A stretch of DNA of 64,000 nt from Cycas panzhihuaensis (GCA_023213395.1 CM041465.1:43717741-43781740); one strand, 5' to 3'. Shown: positions 21,578-33,262, numbered from the stretch's first letter. The notes: a model not told the origin generated them from the sequence alone. Numbers and translations: made by a program.

Positions 21578-22159
21578 TGTAGCGATCTAGTTCTACTTTT
21601 ATAACAATTTTCCTCAAAATATAGGTAATAATCCACAAAAGACAATAACTAGATGCTATTCAATAGTAAAATGAATAAGGAACAAGAATTACAGAATCCA
21701 CCAAAGCAAATAATGATCTTTATTGTCAAATAATACCAAAATAGAGCAAAATTATAACAAAATACCAGTCTTTGTTGAAGAAGTGAGCTTCCCTCTTCGA
21801 GGCGAGGAACCCTCCAAACTGTAGCCCCCAAATGGGCGAGCTAATTGCAGCCCTAGAACCGAAAGTGCGCGACCAAAGAACCTCCGACGATGGTTTGGGA
21901 TGCGGCCCAAACTCCTATTTATAGTGATCAACATACTTTAATTAGAAGTCGGCCAGACTGGGTAATATTCTTCTTAAAACTGCTCAAATAGAAGTCGGCC
22001 AGAACTTCTCCAAAAACTGTCAGGCTAACTTTAAATGGCCATAACTTTTGATTGAGATGTCGGAATTGACTTTCGTCTAAACCGTTGAAATCTTTGTTCA
22101 AAGGACTTCAATTTGAATGGTAATAAGCTATATTTTTGACCATATTTTGGAATGCTACA
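21578..22159 (-). repeat. 3' LTR of K
   Basis: On the minus strand starts TGTAGCATTCC and ends GATCGCTACA. It is the partner of 24840-25421, with the same length. Its first ~300 bp resemble the LTRs of the array at 46289-50945. Confidence 0.92.
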
Positions 22160-22160
22160 A

Positions 22161-22190
22161 GTCCCCCCCCCCCCCCACCCCCTCAAAACA
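22161..22190 (-). other. Poly-G purine tract of K
   Basis: On the minus strand a run of G (15 or so, then GGTGGGGG) ends three bases before the 3' LTR. It is an unusually pure-G primer for plus-strand synthesis. Confidence 0.75.
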
Positions 22191-22970
22191 TGCTTTGCCC
22201 TCAAAGCATGGGTAAATTTTGGTATTGTTGTATCCATTCTTCGGATTTCCATGTGGCTTCATTGTTGTCCATTGCTTTCCATTTGATGAGGTATTATGTG
22301 ATTTCAGGAGAACGCAACCTTTTGGTACGTTTTTGAAGGATACCTTCTAGTTCAACTGATAGTCCTCCTTCCTCATCTAATATTGGAAGTTCTGTCTGGA
22401 TTGGTACCCTCTCTCCTAACTTCCTCTTAAGGCAAGAAACGTGGAATGTATGTGTAATCGACAATCTGGGGGTAGCTCTAATTTGTAGGCTACATCTCCA
22501 ATTTTAACCAAGATTATATAGGGTCCAAAAATTTTCGGTTGAAGTTTATTTCGCCCTATTTGTTTTATAGGCTATTTTGCTTGTAGGGTTGTAATCGCAG
22601 AAAACCCCAGTCTCCTACCTTGAATATACACTCTGTTCTTTGAAGATCAACTTGTTGCTTCATTCGATTGCGAGCTAAGTTCAAGTTATCTTTTAAGGTA
22701 CCCAGTATCTTTTAAGGTATCTTGTATCTGCCTTGACTATTGGTGATACTCTTCAATCGATTGTACTTTAGATGGCTGGGTCCAATTAAGAATAGATGGC
22801 AGCTCAAATCCATATAATGTTTGAAAAGGGGACATCCTGGCAGACGTGTGGTAAGTTGTATTATACCACCATTCTACTAAATGAAGCCATTTGTGCCACT
22901 CGTGTGGGCTTTGAGTGGTGAAATTACGTAGATACCCCTCTATGCATTTATTTACAACTTCTGTCTAACC
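22190..22970 (-). pseudogene. K integrase C-terminus and chromodomain
   Basis: From 22970 down: QSDG.TEVVNKCIEGYLRNF and HEWHKWLHLVEWWYNTTYHT (C-terminal half of the IN core). Then comes the KIGDVAYKLELP tail and a chromodomain near 22240-22370 (EGILQKRTKRLRSPEIT, YLIKWKAMDNNEATW, EEWIQQY). The chromodomain steers integration to certain chromatin marks in chromoviruses. Several TAG/TAA stops interrupt it. Confidence 0.8.
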
Positions 22971-23640
22971 GTCTGATTGTAGATGATGGAATGGGTGCCT
23001 ATATGGCTTGATATTAACAAGGGTCAATTGAGGAACCAAATCAATCACATGCTCATATCCACGACTAGGAGGAAGTTCAGGCGATAGCTCCTCAAAAACC
23101 TTACTATATTGGTCAATTAGTTCTTGCACCTCTGTGGGAACTTCTTCTGCTACTACCTTATAACAGGAAATCATGAACGAGGTGGGATTTTTTCGAAGTA
23201 TCTTTTCCATACGCTGAGATGATACTAATTGTACTGGATGAATGTCAGGAGCTTGTAGCTTGTACTTACGTCCCTTTTGGTGAAAACACATAAACCTCAT
23301 CCGAAAATTGGTAACAATGTTTCCCAAGGTTTGAAGCCATTGTACTCCAAGAACCACGTCAACCCCATCGATAGGCATGGTAAACATGCAAGTTGAGGTC
23401 AAGTATTATGCAATACGTAAGCTTACATGCTGGCAATAACCACCACAAGGCATAGTCCTACCATTTGCTATTGCCACTTGGAATATATTGAGTGGCTTTA
23501 CTGTGAGACCTAATTTTTCTGCAGTAGGACGATTTATGAAATTGTGTGTACTACCACTATCTACCAAAATGGAAACCTCCGCATTTTTTATTAACCCTAG
23601 AAATCTTAATGTCTGCGGTGCGCGTGTTTCCCTAGTGATG
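22965..23640 (-). pseudogene. K protease and the first part of RT
   Basis: Protease with an intact site (VSILVDSGSTHNFINRPTA, about 23545-23600) and VVLGVQWLQTLGNIVTNFR. One stop near 23405 separates the two. The RT start follows (VFEELSPELPPSRGYEHVID, KPYRHPF), and the reading passes within a few codons into integrase QSDG. The deletion therefore joined RT (P-Y-R-H-P) to IN (P-Q-S-D-G), removing everything between. Confidence 0.8.
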
Positions 23641-23654
23641 GCTTGAAGTGATAT

Positions 23655-23876
23655 CTAAACATTGTCCGAGTCTGTACTTAATAACTCCTCTATCTGGACT
23701 TCGTCTTCTTGGACCAATGCTTCCTCTTCTGTAATTTCTTCCCTAGTTTCATTAGGGAGGGGGTCTTCTTCATTATTCATCATGAACATCTTCTTAGGAG
23801 GGCATCTATGTCCCCGATTATACTTTCCTCCACAACGAAAACATGTTCCATTCCTGATGTGTTCTGCTCTTGACAT
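23655..23876 (-). pseudogene. K zinc knuckle
   Basis: CFRCGGKYNRGHRCPPK (C-x2-C-x7-H-x-C as in many plant chromoviruses), followed by an acidic stretch, leading to PR. Confidence 0.75.
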
Positions 23877-23990
23877 TTGTTCATCTTTTTTCTTCCCCGT
23901 AGGAGCACTGGCTTTAGTTCTAGACTGTTTCCAATTTGGTTTAAATTGTTGGCTAGGAGGTCTTTCAAACTCAGTTCGACGAACGAAACT

Positions 23991-24480
23991 TTATCTTCCT
24001 TCTCCGACTCGCTCAAGATTCCTAGCATGGCGTATGGCATCGGTCAGGAAGTTCACCTCCATGGTCTTTAGTCGGTACCTGATATTACCTCGAAGACCTG
24101 CTATGTATACTTCTACTAGCTGAGGTTCACTGATATGGGCATCCACCATACTATGCAGTGCTTGGAACTGTTCAGTATAAGATTGTACCGTATCAACCTG
24201 TTGTAACCTGGTAAGTTGGGCGAAATAATCCGTTTTTGTTGTATCTTCATATTGCTGGAATAGAGAGTTCTTAAAAAATATCCAATTGTAGTGGATTGTT
24301 CCCTCATAATTTCTCTGCCACCAATGAAACAATTGTAAGGCTTTTCCATACAAGTGCAACGCTGCCACCACCAATTTTTTCTTATTGGTTAAAGGGGTGG
24401 TTTTGAAGTAGACCTCCATTTGCATCACCCAACTACGAATATCCCGGGATCTATCTGGGTCAAACTTTTCTAGCTAAAAT
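23991..24480 (-). pseudogene. K Gag core
   Basis: Retrotrans_gag: MQMEVYFKTTPLTNKKKLVV, ALHLYGKALQLFHWWQRNY, WIFFKNSLFQQYED, then QSYTEQFQALHSMV and LVEVYIAGLRGNIRYRL. It is open for 145 codons. The upstream 24480-24830 holds the degraded N-terminus and PBS-side leader. Confidence 0.82.
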
Positions 24481-24821
24481 TTAGTTTCCTTAAGACCGAG
24501 CACGATCTGATCTCCTGAGTATTCCCCTTCTACTTGGCTCTGCTCCTCTTCTTTAGCTCCACTTTGAAATCCAAAATCTTTTTTTTGGAGCCAACAGAAT
24601 ATCACGAATTTCTTGTATATCCGATTCCAATTCCTTATACTGGGTTTGCATTAGCGTGATACTACTGTCCAAATGGTCCACCCTTTTTGACATGTCCTCG
24701 ATTCCCTGGGAGACCTAGAGCACCATTTTTCCTATTGTGGTTTTTCCTGAACTTAACTTCGTTCTATTGGGAAAAAAAATTTCAGATATTTTTTGCAGAG
24801 ACGCTAAATACCTGCTCCGAA

Positions 24822-24838
24822 CGAGGCTCTGACACCAC
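24822..24838 (-). other. Primer binding site of K
   Basis: On the minus strand AGTGGTGTCAGAGCC lies directly after the 5' LTR. It is an iMet-type site with one change (TGTCAGAGC for TATCAGAGC). Confidence 0.8.
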
Positions 24839-24839
24839 T

Positions 24840-25421
24840 TGTAGCAATCTAGTTCTACTTTTATAACAATTTTCCTCAAAATATAGGTAATAATCCACAA
24901 AAGACAACAACTAGATGCTATTCAAAAGTAAAATGAATAAGGAACAAGAATTACAGAACCCACCAAAGCAAATAATGATCTTTATTGTCAAATAATACCA
25001 AAATAGAGCGAAATTATAACAAAATACCAGTCTTTGCTGAAGAAGTGAGCTTCCCTCTTCGAGGCGAGGAACCCTCCAAACTGTAGCCCCCAAATGGGCG
25101 AGCTAATTGCAGCCCTAGAACTGAAAGTGCGCGACCAAAGAACCTCCGACGATGGTTTGGGATGCGGCCCAAACTCCTATTTATAGTGATCAACATACTT
25201 TAATTAGAAGTCGGCCAGACTAGGTAATATTCTTCTTAAAACTGCTCAAATAGAAGTCGGCCAGAACTTCTCCAAAAATTAGCAGGCTAACTTTAAATGG
25301 CCATAACTTTTGATTGAGATGTCGGAATTGACTTTCGTCTGAACCGTTGGAATCGTTGTTCAAAGGACTTCGATTTGAATGGTAATAAGCTATATTTTTA
25401 CCCATATTTTGGAATGCTACA
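24840..25421 (-). repeat. 5' LTR of K
   Basis: 582 bp, the partner of 21578-22159, with a TATAAATAGGAG box at about 25176-25187 (minus). Confidence 0.92.
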
Positions 25422-26286
25422 CGCTAAGAGTGGATCAAGAAATAACGGTCTCAATGACTTTATTAGGACGTCTTAAATAATGCAGTGGTAGGCGACGGTG
25501 CTAGAGTTAATATTATACCGATAACAACTTGGCAAAAGATTGGTAGGCCTACACTATGGCCCCCAACATTTCGTTTATGATTGGTCAACCAACATGGTGT
25601 ACAACCACTAGGAATGATGATAGCTCAGAGAATTCACATCGAAAATTAGGAATTTATCGCAAATTTTGTCACTATTCCTATGATCAACAAGACACCTCTA
25701 GCATATGAGGCGCTTTTCAGATGACCTTGGTTGCACACCATGCGCGTACTTCAAAATTAGGGACACAATGCACTAGTAATTTAAGCAAAAAGGAAGGAAA
25801 CAATTAATAGATTTAAATCATCATACTATAAACAAGGAATTAGTGGACTCCTCTAGTTCCTCCAATGAAGACAATGATGATACTGATGATGATAATGAAT
25901 GTGCTAATAGCACCAAGGAGGTAAGTATAATATTTGACAATGATAATATATGTGAACCAATTGAAGGTGTTTTATAATCGGATCTGTGTTCAGAGGCTGA
26001 GGTTGAATCAACTAGTGGATTGTTTCATTAGCAACAACAAGAATATGAATTATTTTCATGTTATTTAGTTGAAGTAGAATCATTAGACTACACAAAAGCT
26101 TATCAGATTCAGGATACATATAACCATAAGCACGAATACCCCGATCATTTTTATGAAGTTGTTGAGAAGAACCAAGCACTACTTCAAAATCCTGCGTATA
26201 ATTTTGATAAGGCACAAATTTTCTACAATGAAGCATCATCACAACAACCAGTCAATTTAAGAATTGAATGAAACATACAAACAATA
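25422..26286 (+). pseudogene. Gypsy G protease and PR-RT spacer
   Basis: Resumes after K: GARVNIIPITTWQKIG (protease active-site region; the D-G-G part is degraded), then RPWL-type residues. An acidic, Ser/Asp-rich spacer follows (SSSSSNEDNDDTDDDNE at about 25850-25900) and reaches RT. There is no Gag-like domain in this spacer, in contrast to D and I. Confidence 0.65.
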
Positions 26287-27010
26287 ATGATGGGTAATAA
26301 ATGGCAACTGATGTTAATAGCGACAGCCACAAAATTTTTCTTCCAATACAAAGATGTCTTTGCTTGGACATACAAAGATTTAAAGGAAATACCAAGAGAA
26401 CTATGTGAACATAAAATTGAACTAATACCAAGTTCTAAACTAGTAAAGCACCGGCCTTATCGAATGAACCCCAAGTATGTGGAGCAAGTGGACATAGAAA
26501 TCAAAAAAATGTTAAATGTTGGAATTATATTTAAGGTTGAAACAAGCGAGTGGGTCTCACCAATTGTGGTAGTTCCTAAGAAAAATGGAAAATTACGCAT
26601 TTATGTTGATTTTCGAAAATTGAATGCAGTCACTTGCAAAGATCCATTTCCCGTTCCCTTTACTGACACTATACTAGAAGAAGTTGCGGGACATGAGTAA
26701 TATTCATTCCTAGATGGCTTTTCAGGTTACAACCAAATTAGCATTGCAGAAAAAGATAAGTTAAAAACTACATTTATCACACAATATGGAATTTTTGCAT
26801 ATAATTGGATGCCTTTCAAACTTTGAAATGCGCCAGCCACATTTCAAGGAATCATTATGCATGTATTTGACCAGTTATCATCAAAATCTATTAAGATATT
26901 TTTAGATGACTGGTCCATTTATGGTAATGTTAAAGACCATCTTCCATTATTAATAGAATATTTGGAAGTTCGTTGAAAAAAACAAGGCTATCACTAAATC
27001 TAAAAAAGTG
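26287..27010 (+). pseudogene. Gypsy G reverse transcriptase
   Basis: YKDVFAWTYKDLKEIPRELC, HRPYRMNPKYVEQVD, SEWVSPIVVVPKKNGKLRIY, then (after a TAA at 26698) YSFLDGFSGYNQI, NAPATFQGII, and the catalytic IKIFLDDWSIYG with both Asp kept (about 26895-26930). One TGA and one frame change follow. Confidence 0.85.
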
Positions 27011-27900
27011 CTAATTTTTGGTTCCATATGGCAAACTATTGGGACATATTATATATGCTCGAGGAATAAAAACAGGCCTAAATAAACTCAAAGCCATAAT
27101 GAATTTAACCCCACCATTAGATGTTATAGGGGTACGACTATTCCTTGGACACATCAGATACTACCGTCAGTTTATAAAGGGATTTGCTCACATCGTGCAC
27201 CCCCTAGAAGAATTATTACGTAAAGGGGTACATTTTATCTAGGAAAATGAACAACAAATGACATTTGAAGACCTCAAAAATAGACTTCTTACAACTACGA
27301 TCTTAGCCCACTCAGAGTGGGCAAAAGAATTTCACATTCATGTTGATGCATCACAGATAGCAATAGAATGTACACTAGCTCAAGAAGGAAGTCACAAGCT
27401 CAATTTACCTATCTACTTTGCCAACGAACAATTAAATAAAGCATAAAAGAATTATTCAACAATTGAAAGAGAAACATTGGGAATGATTTATGCAGTTCAA
27501 AATTTCTGACATTACCTCTTAGCGAATCCCTTTGTATTTTTTGTTGATCAAGAAGCTCTTTTATATATGATCAATAAACCTATCATCCAAGGAAGAATAA
27601 GCCGACGGTTATTATTACTTTAGGAATTTAATTTTAAAGTGATAGTTTGGCTAGGTCACACACATGTAGCTATGGATCACTTGTCTAGAATTTAGACAAG
27701 AGAAGAACCTTGTGTAGTAAATGATGATTTTTCCGATGCTAAGCTATTCCAAGTGATAGCAACTCCACCTAGTTACAAGGACATAACAAGATACTTGAGT
27801 AGAGGATCATTCCCTACTGATATGACTTTACAACAACTGAGAGAACTCATAGAAAAAGCAAGACCTTATTAACTAATAAGAGGATTCCTCTACAAACTAG
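27011..27900 (+). pseudogene. Gypsy G RNase H
   Basis: Connection GHIRYYRQFIKGFAHIVHPL, RNase H start HIHVDASQIAIECTLAQEG, ERETLGMIYAVQNF, FVDQEALLYMINKPIIQGRI, then VAMDHLSR. There are stops at a handful of sites (27447, 27509, 27622, 27692), otherwise it is in one frame. Confidence 0.8.
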
Positions 27901-28677
27901 GGAAAGATCATGTATTATGTAGATGTGTAATACCAAAGGAAGTTCAAGCAATGATTAATCCTCATTGGAGCACTACTGGGGGCCATGTTGGACCCAAATT
28001 CATAGCTCGCAAAATTTTATTATCAAGATTGTGGTGGCCTCAATTATTTAAAGACACAAAAGAATATGTTTCTAAATGTGATATATGCCAACGAATGGGG
28101 CAGCCCTTAGAACATGATTTCATGCCCCTACAACCTTCCTTAGCTCAAGGAGTTTTCGAGTGTTAGGGTTTGGAGTTTGTAGGACCCTTCAAACACACTA
28201 CACGAATAACATAAGCAAAATATATATTAGTTGCAACGGACCACCTTACGAAATAGGTGGAGATAAAGGCACTTTGGGATAATTCTGCGCAAAGTACAAC
28301 TATATTCCTTTATGAAAATGTTATTACCAGATTCGGATGCCCCTTAGAAATTGTGAGTGACAGAGGAACACACTTTATAAATGACACAATCCATTCCTTA
28401 ACATAAAAATTCATGATCATATAGCATAAGTTGACCTCCTATTATCCATGTGCCAATGGACAAGTGGAATCAAGCAATAAAATAATAGTAACAATGTTAA
28501 CTAAATTATGCAACACAAATAGAAATGATTGGGCTTCAGGATTGCTTATAAAACTATTACTGGACATACCCCATTTCAGTTAGTTTATGGTGCAAAAACA
28601 GTTCTTCCCATAGAACTCATAGTACCGAGTCTAAGAATTGTCGTGCAAGAACGATGGCTAAATATTGAAACGGGTTA
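27901..28677 (+). pseudogene. Gypsy G integrase, 3' truncated
   Basis: Zinc domain (HWSTTGGHVGPKFIARKILL, CDICQRMGQ). Core: GLEFVGPFK, ATDHLTK.VE, FGCPLEIVSDRGTHF, ANGQVESSNK; the D, D and E positions are recognisable. Then TPFQLVYGAKTVLP. The homology stops at about 28676 where the next repeat begins, so the tail and 3' LTR are lost. Confidence 0.8.
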
Positions 28678-28678
28678 A

Positions 28679-28977
28679 TGTCACAAGGTCATTACATTAG
28701 TTGATTATTTCTAAAAGGGGTCTTAAGTGAACTTTAAATTAGATCACTTAAGTGAAATGCACTTTCATGTGCATTATGTGTAATTTCATTACACCTAACT
28801 CTAATGCTCCCTCTCTCAATATAAAAGTAAAAGTTCAATGGAGGAGGCTCGTTCTTACCTCCCCATTTTGTGAGAGCTACTCTCTTTCTCTCAAGTCTCT
28901 CTTGCTCCCATGTTTGCCTTTGTGTTTAATGCATGGAGATGAAGGATAGATCCACTCTTTTCTTTTGATATCAGAGC
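28679..28977 (+). repeat. LTR-like segment with primer site
   Basis: TGTCACAAGG to GATAGATCCA (28679-28954), followed after 11 bases by TGATATCAGAGC (28966-28977), an iMet-type PBS with one change. No second copy is seen in the window. It cuts off Gypsy G. Boundaries are inferred from the TG/CA ends and the primer site only. Confidence 0.45.
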
Positions 28978-30473
28978 TTGCTTTCTTCATATTCCTCACT
29001 TGCACTTGCAATGGAGCCATCACTTCCTTCTCCTCCACAATCTATGTGGTGAAGAAGATTGTGAAAGTGAATTTAGAAATATTTTCAAGTTCTTATCATA
29101 GCATATTTAATATTGTTTGCTTTTCCTTTCTCTTTTGCAGGTTTGGAAGCATAATACAAGGAGTTGTAAGGCCCAAGGATTCCAATCCTTTGGTGGCCAT
29201 TTATGCTATCTCATTCTTCTTTTCTTTCCCCTCTTTTTGTCCATTTAACAAGGGGAAATGCTACTGAAATTTTTCTAGCTTTTAGAAGAATGATTGTAAG
29301 GGGAGGTTCTACCCACTTTTTTTAAAGAATTTGGAGCCATTTAAAATATCCATCATTGTATGCTCTCACCTTGTCCGTATTGGGATCCTCGTGATCAAAA
29401 AATGATGGAAATTTCATATGGTATCATGTGTGAATGAGATATTAGCAAGTTAAAATTTCTGTAGAAATAAAATTTGGTTGTTGAACTTCATAGGTCTGCA
29501 AAATATTCTACAGAGCTCCAATTGACCTGATTCCAATTGCTAAAGATGAGGCTCTAAGGCTAGTTTCCAGCACAAAACCCGGCATCCAATTTCGTTGCCG
29601 TATGAGAAAGCTATTGCTATTTTAGTGAACAATAATTATTTTTAGTAAGAATTCTGGAAAAATATATTCTGTCAACTTTGCAGGACTGACAAAAATTTTC
29701 TAGAATTCATTTGGACCCAATTCCACTTCCTAAAGATGAAGCTCTGAGTCTAGTTTGTAGCACAAAAACCGGCACTCTATTTCGTTATTGTGGGAGAAAG
29801 TTATTGTTATTTTATTAAAGACTTTTTTTTTTTTTGTATTAAAAAAAAAAAAAAAAAGTGAAGAAATTTTCTTCCTTCTTTTTATAAGGCTTAAAAGCCC
29901 ATTGTAAAAGTGAATAAAAAAACACCTGGATCGAAGCAATATCTGGTGTCCTCACTCACTTATCAGTATTACATTTCAGCACTCCAAAATCACTTCAAGT
30001 AAGCACTCTAAAGACATTCCAAACAAGCATTCTATTTTCAGTTAAATGTACATTTGATGTAAATTTGATAATCTTTTCACTCTCCCTAAAAGGAACGCAT
30101 CACGTACGTTATTTTCTGCCATCTTGTATCTGTTCACACACTCGCCAAGGTTGAGATAACTTGGTTGGCAGAATGTCGTGCCATAAAGGAGGTGTGGGTT
30201 TCAAGTTGTGACTAGACTGAACTAGAATATTGGTGAGGTTTGGTTAGCCATACCATTGTGCCTCAATCAGGGATCATCCTGATAAGCAACCGAGAAAACT
30301 AAAACTTTAATACAAGATTAAAATATACTCGATCCAATATCCGTCATAGCCATGGTTATGCACATACCACTCTTTAGAGGAGGTATATATCTACTCATTG
30401 GTGAACTAGGTGAGGATTGGGAGTACCTAGGCTCCGTTGTGACTTGGATTTCATCACCAAGCACAATTGCGGG
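28978..30473. other. Non-coding stretch with local duplications
   Basis: No gene recognised. It holds a pair of imperfect direct repeats (29480-29820), then T12 and A17 runs forming a poly-T/poly-A inverted pair at 29822-29857. The rest is AT-rich. The ORFs at 28965-29267 and 29730-29939 have no domain. Confidence 0.4.
29480..29820. repeat. Imperfect direct repeat, ~190-bp spacing
   Basis: Copy 1 at about 29493-29625 and copy 2 at about 29680-29815 share TAAAGATGA.GCTCT, CTAGTTT..AGCACAAAA and CCGGCA....ATTTCGTT. They may be a tandem duplication inside an unrecognised element. Confidence 0.6.
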
Positions 30474-30579
30474 TATGTATATATATATATATATATACAT
30501 ATATATGTATATATGTACATATATATGTATGTACATATGTACATATATGTATGTACATATGTACATATATACATGTACA

Positions 30580-30621
<42 letters not shown>

Positions 30622-30664
30622 TATATATATGTACATATATATATGTACATATATATATATATAT
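30474..30664. repeat. TA / TGTACA microsatellite
   Basis: 190 bp of TA repeats broken by GTAC words (TATATGTACATATA). Self-complementary throughout. All six frames give Tyr/Ile/His/Met-rich ORFs that are artefacts. Confidence 0.95.
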
Positions 30665-30886
30665 GAAGGCTAACTTAATTCTACTAGAAGCCTAGGCATC
30701 CCTTCAACACCCTCAACTACATGTTGGACACAAGTTAGAGGTTATTAGGTTGATTACGTACCCTACATTTGAGTTTCAAGTTGTGTACGCCCAATGATGT
30801 CAACTTCTACATTGGCCTACAATCTTGTATATTGATCACTTACTTATTTGTAAAAAGTGATCCATAGTGTAATCACAATCATAGTG

Positions 30887-31004
30887 CTTCTCATATTCCT
30901 ACTGTGTCAGGTTAATATTTGCCACAAGTGTTAGTGGCCAATTTTCATCATAGTGCTTCTCATATTCCTACTGCGTCAGGTTAATATTTGTCATAAGTGT
31001 TGGT
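30887..31004. repeat. ~60-bp tandem duplication upstream of Copia E
   Basis: TCATAGTGCTTCTCATATTC ... AGGTTAATATTTG....AAGTGTT occurs twice, at 30889 and 30947, with few differences. Confidence 0.75.
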
Positions 31005-31079
31005 GACTTTTCTCTAAGTTGCTGCCTTCATCTTTGAACAACCATTCTCACTTCGTCTTCCTTCTGCTACATAGCTTCA

Positions 31080-33262
31080 TTGCATCTCCCATTTATAAAC
31101 AGTGATTGGTCATTTATTGCCATCACTTTTATAGTCCCTTGTTCATTTCTTCCCTTCTCAAAAGACACCGTGTCTTCACAGTTCAAGCAAAATGTGAACT
31201 GCATTCTAAAAGGGAAAAAAAATTGGGACATGTGGTTCACTAGTGTCAGAAATGCTGCAAAGTATGAAGGTCTTTGGAGAGATCACTTGCAACCTACACC
31301 ATTTGTTGTAGCTACAACTACCTCAGCTGCTTCTGGAGGAGTTGCTCCAACTGCTCCCACTAAAGTTGCAACTAAATGCCAATGGGAACTTGATGATGAT
31401 AAAATCCATGCAGGGATACTTCTTGTCACTGATTATTCCCTGCATAATATCATTGATGAAGTCGTACATGATACAACATGGAAAGTTGTTGAAATTCTTA
31501 AGAAGAACTTTGACACTAAATCAAACTTCGAATTTGTTCACTTAGTGTTGAAGATGAACAAATTGAAAAAGCAGAAAGGACACACAAGTGAGACAATCAA
31601 TCTCCTTCGTCCAATAAAACAAGCCATTGATAAAGATTTCAAAACTCAATGCATTACATGGGATTTCTTGATTCAGTCATGTCTCCATATCCCAGATTAC
31701 AAAAATCTACTGGGAAGTCTTCAATCTAATGGCACTTTGAAGACCCTAAACTTTGAGGCTCTTGCTGATAAGTTCATTGAATTTGATAAGACCTTTGATA
31801 CCAACTTTGCCACTACATCAGATCCAATTGATGATGCTTTCGAAGTGGAAGAAGATCTTTTTTATACCAAAAATCAAGGTCAATACTCTCGCAGAGGTGG
31901 TAATTCCCGTGGAAGAGGCAGAGGTAGACAACAAGGACAACGTCCTCCTGGTCAACATGCTCCTCAACTCCAACAAAAACAGTCTCAAGGCCAAGGCCAA
32001 AATAATCAACCTGGACCCAGATCCAGTAATCAGCGACAATCCAACCAGACCAATACTTCTTATGGGATTGGAAATCAAATAATTGTGTGTCAAAGATGTA
32101 ATAGAAAAGGACACTATGCCAAAAATTGCAGAACTACCACCAACAAACTACCAAGCTATCAACAGCGCCATCGTGCACATAATGTTGATAATACTTCTTT
32201 TGAAGATGCTTTTGGTGGAACACAATTTGCTCATTCACACCTTCAAAGAATTGGGACCACTTCATCAAATGTTGTTGGCAGATCCTCTAAGTATATTGAG
32301 GCTCATTGTGGTTATGCTTATTCACTTTTGCCTTCACCACTTGAAGTTGCAAATAGTGCCACCTTAAATACTTCATCTTGGATCATGGATACTGGAGCAA
32401 CACAACATATGACTTGTCATCACCAGTTCTTTCAGGATTTTGACTCTAAAGTTCATGGTGTTGTACACATGGCTGACAAATCATCTCAATCAATCGAAGG
32501 ACTTGGAACTATTTGCCTGACACTCCCAAACCTTCCAGATTTTACCCTTGTTGATGTTTTATATATTCTTGCTCCGAAGCAGAACCTGCTCTCCCTATCC
32601 ACCCTTGTCTCTCGTGGATTTGATCTGAATGTAACTGTAAATAATCAAACTCTCTGTGTCATTCACTCTCCTTCAAATATTGTGGTTATGACCGAAATTC
32701 TTGATGGAAAACTTTTTCACCTAACTGGCTCACCATCCTTTGAAGCTAACTATATTGATGATGACTCTGCTTTTACCACAACCTTGACTCCTCAAAAGTT
32801 GTCCCAAGCGGCCCTATGGCATGCTCTTATGGGCCATATCAAAATTGATCATTTAAGAGAACTACATGCCACTCTTCCTGGTATGCCTAGGCTCTCCTCT
32901 AAGCCCTTCAAATGCAAAGCATGTATCATTGCCAAATCTCCAAGACAACCCTTTCCTCGTAGTCAGTGGAAATCTAGCCAACCTTTGCAGCTTATGTACA
33001 CCCAAATATATGCAGTCCTATGCCCATCCCTTCTGTCAAACAAAAGTGGTACTATATTACTTTCATTGATGATTTTACCAAGAAAGTATAGGTTGCTTTT
33101 CTTGCAAAGAAAGATGAAGCTTTTTCTATGTTTCAAGCTTTCAAGGCCCACGTGGAAAATGAATCTAGATTCAAGATCAAAATACTCAGGACTGACAATG
33201 GTGGCGAGTACACCTTAGACCATTGCGGTACACCCAAAGAAATGGAGTACCAGCGCATGAAC
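31080..33262 (+). CDS. Copia E gag-pol, 5' part (interrupted by D)
   Basis: 712 codons open (31080-33218), the longest frame in the window. Gag of the UBN2 type: GKKNWDMWFTSVRNAAKYEG, LRPIKQAIDKDFKTQ. A Gly/Arg/Gln-rich stretch (31885-32080), one knuckle (CQRCNRKGHYAKNC, 32086-32127) and a protease with intact site (WIMDTGATQHMTC, 32380-32418) follow. Pre-integrase is AALWHALMGHIKIDH...CKACIIAKSPR. Near 33000 the frame shifts to KWYYITFIDDFTKK and ILRTDNGGEYT. The IN core is then internally shortened and ends at the D insertion (33262). It resumes at 43716. No LTR was identified upstream. Confidence 0.85.

Larger units (their letters stand above)
21578..25421 (-). mobile_element. Chromovirus K, minus strand, RT/RNase H/IN-core deleted
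   Basis: Two 582-bp LTRs (5' at 24840-25421, 3' at 21578-22159) differ at only a few sites per 100 bp. Target copies CGCTA are at 21573-21577 and 25422-25426. Internal order on the minus strand: PBS, gag, knuckle, PR, first residues of RT, then directly IN C-terminus and a chromodomain, poly-G purine tract, LTR. It is a recent, non-autonomous insertion into Gypsy G. Confidence 0.92.
19111..28678 (+). mobile_element. Gypsy G, Athila/Tat-type, 3' truncated, hosts element K
   Basis: 5' LTR 19111-19350, Asp-type PBS, leader ORFs, gag, PR, RT, RNase H and IN in one direction. K (21578-25421) splits it between gag and PR with duplication CGCTA. The IN end and 3' LTR are missing, cut at about 28678 by the next LTR-like repeat. 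RT shows the FLDDW box and the FAWTYKDL/EWVSPIVVVPKKNGK motifs of the Athila/Tat group. Confidence 0.8.

Noticed and set aside
22161-22190. C/G run as a G-quadruplex regulatory site
   Set aside because: Its position right before the 3' LTR of K explains it as the polypurine tract; a quadruplex role is possible but unsupported.
30318-30695. Overlapping 60-110 codon ORFs rich in Tyr and Ile on both strands
   Set aside because: They are translations of the TA/TGTACA microsatellite.
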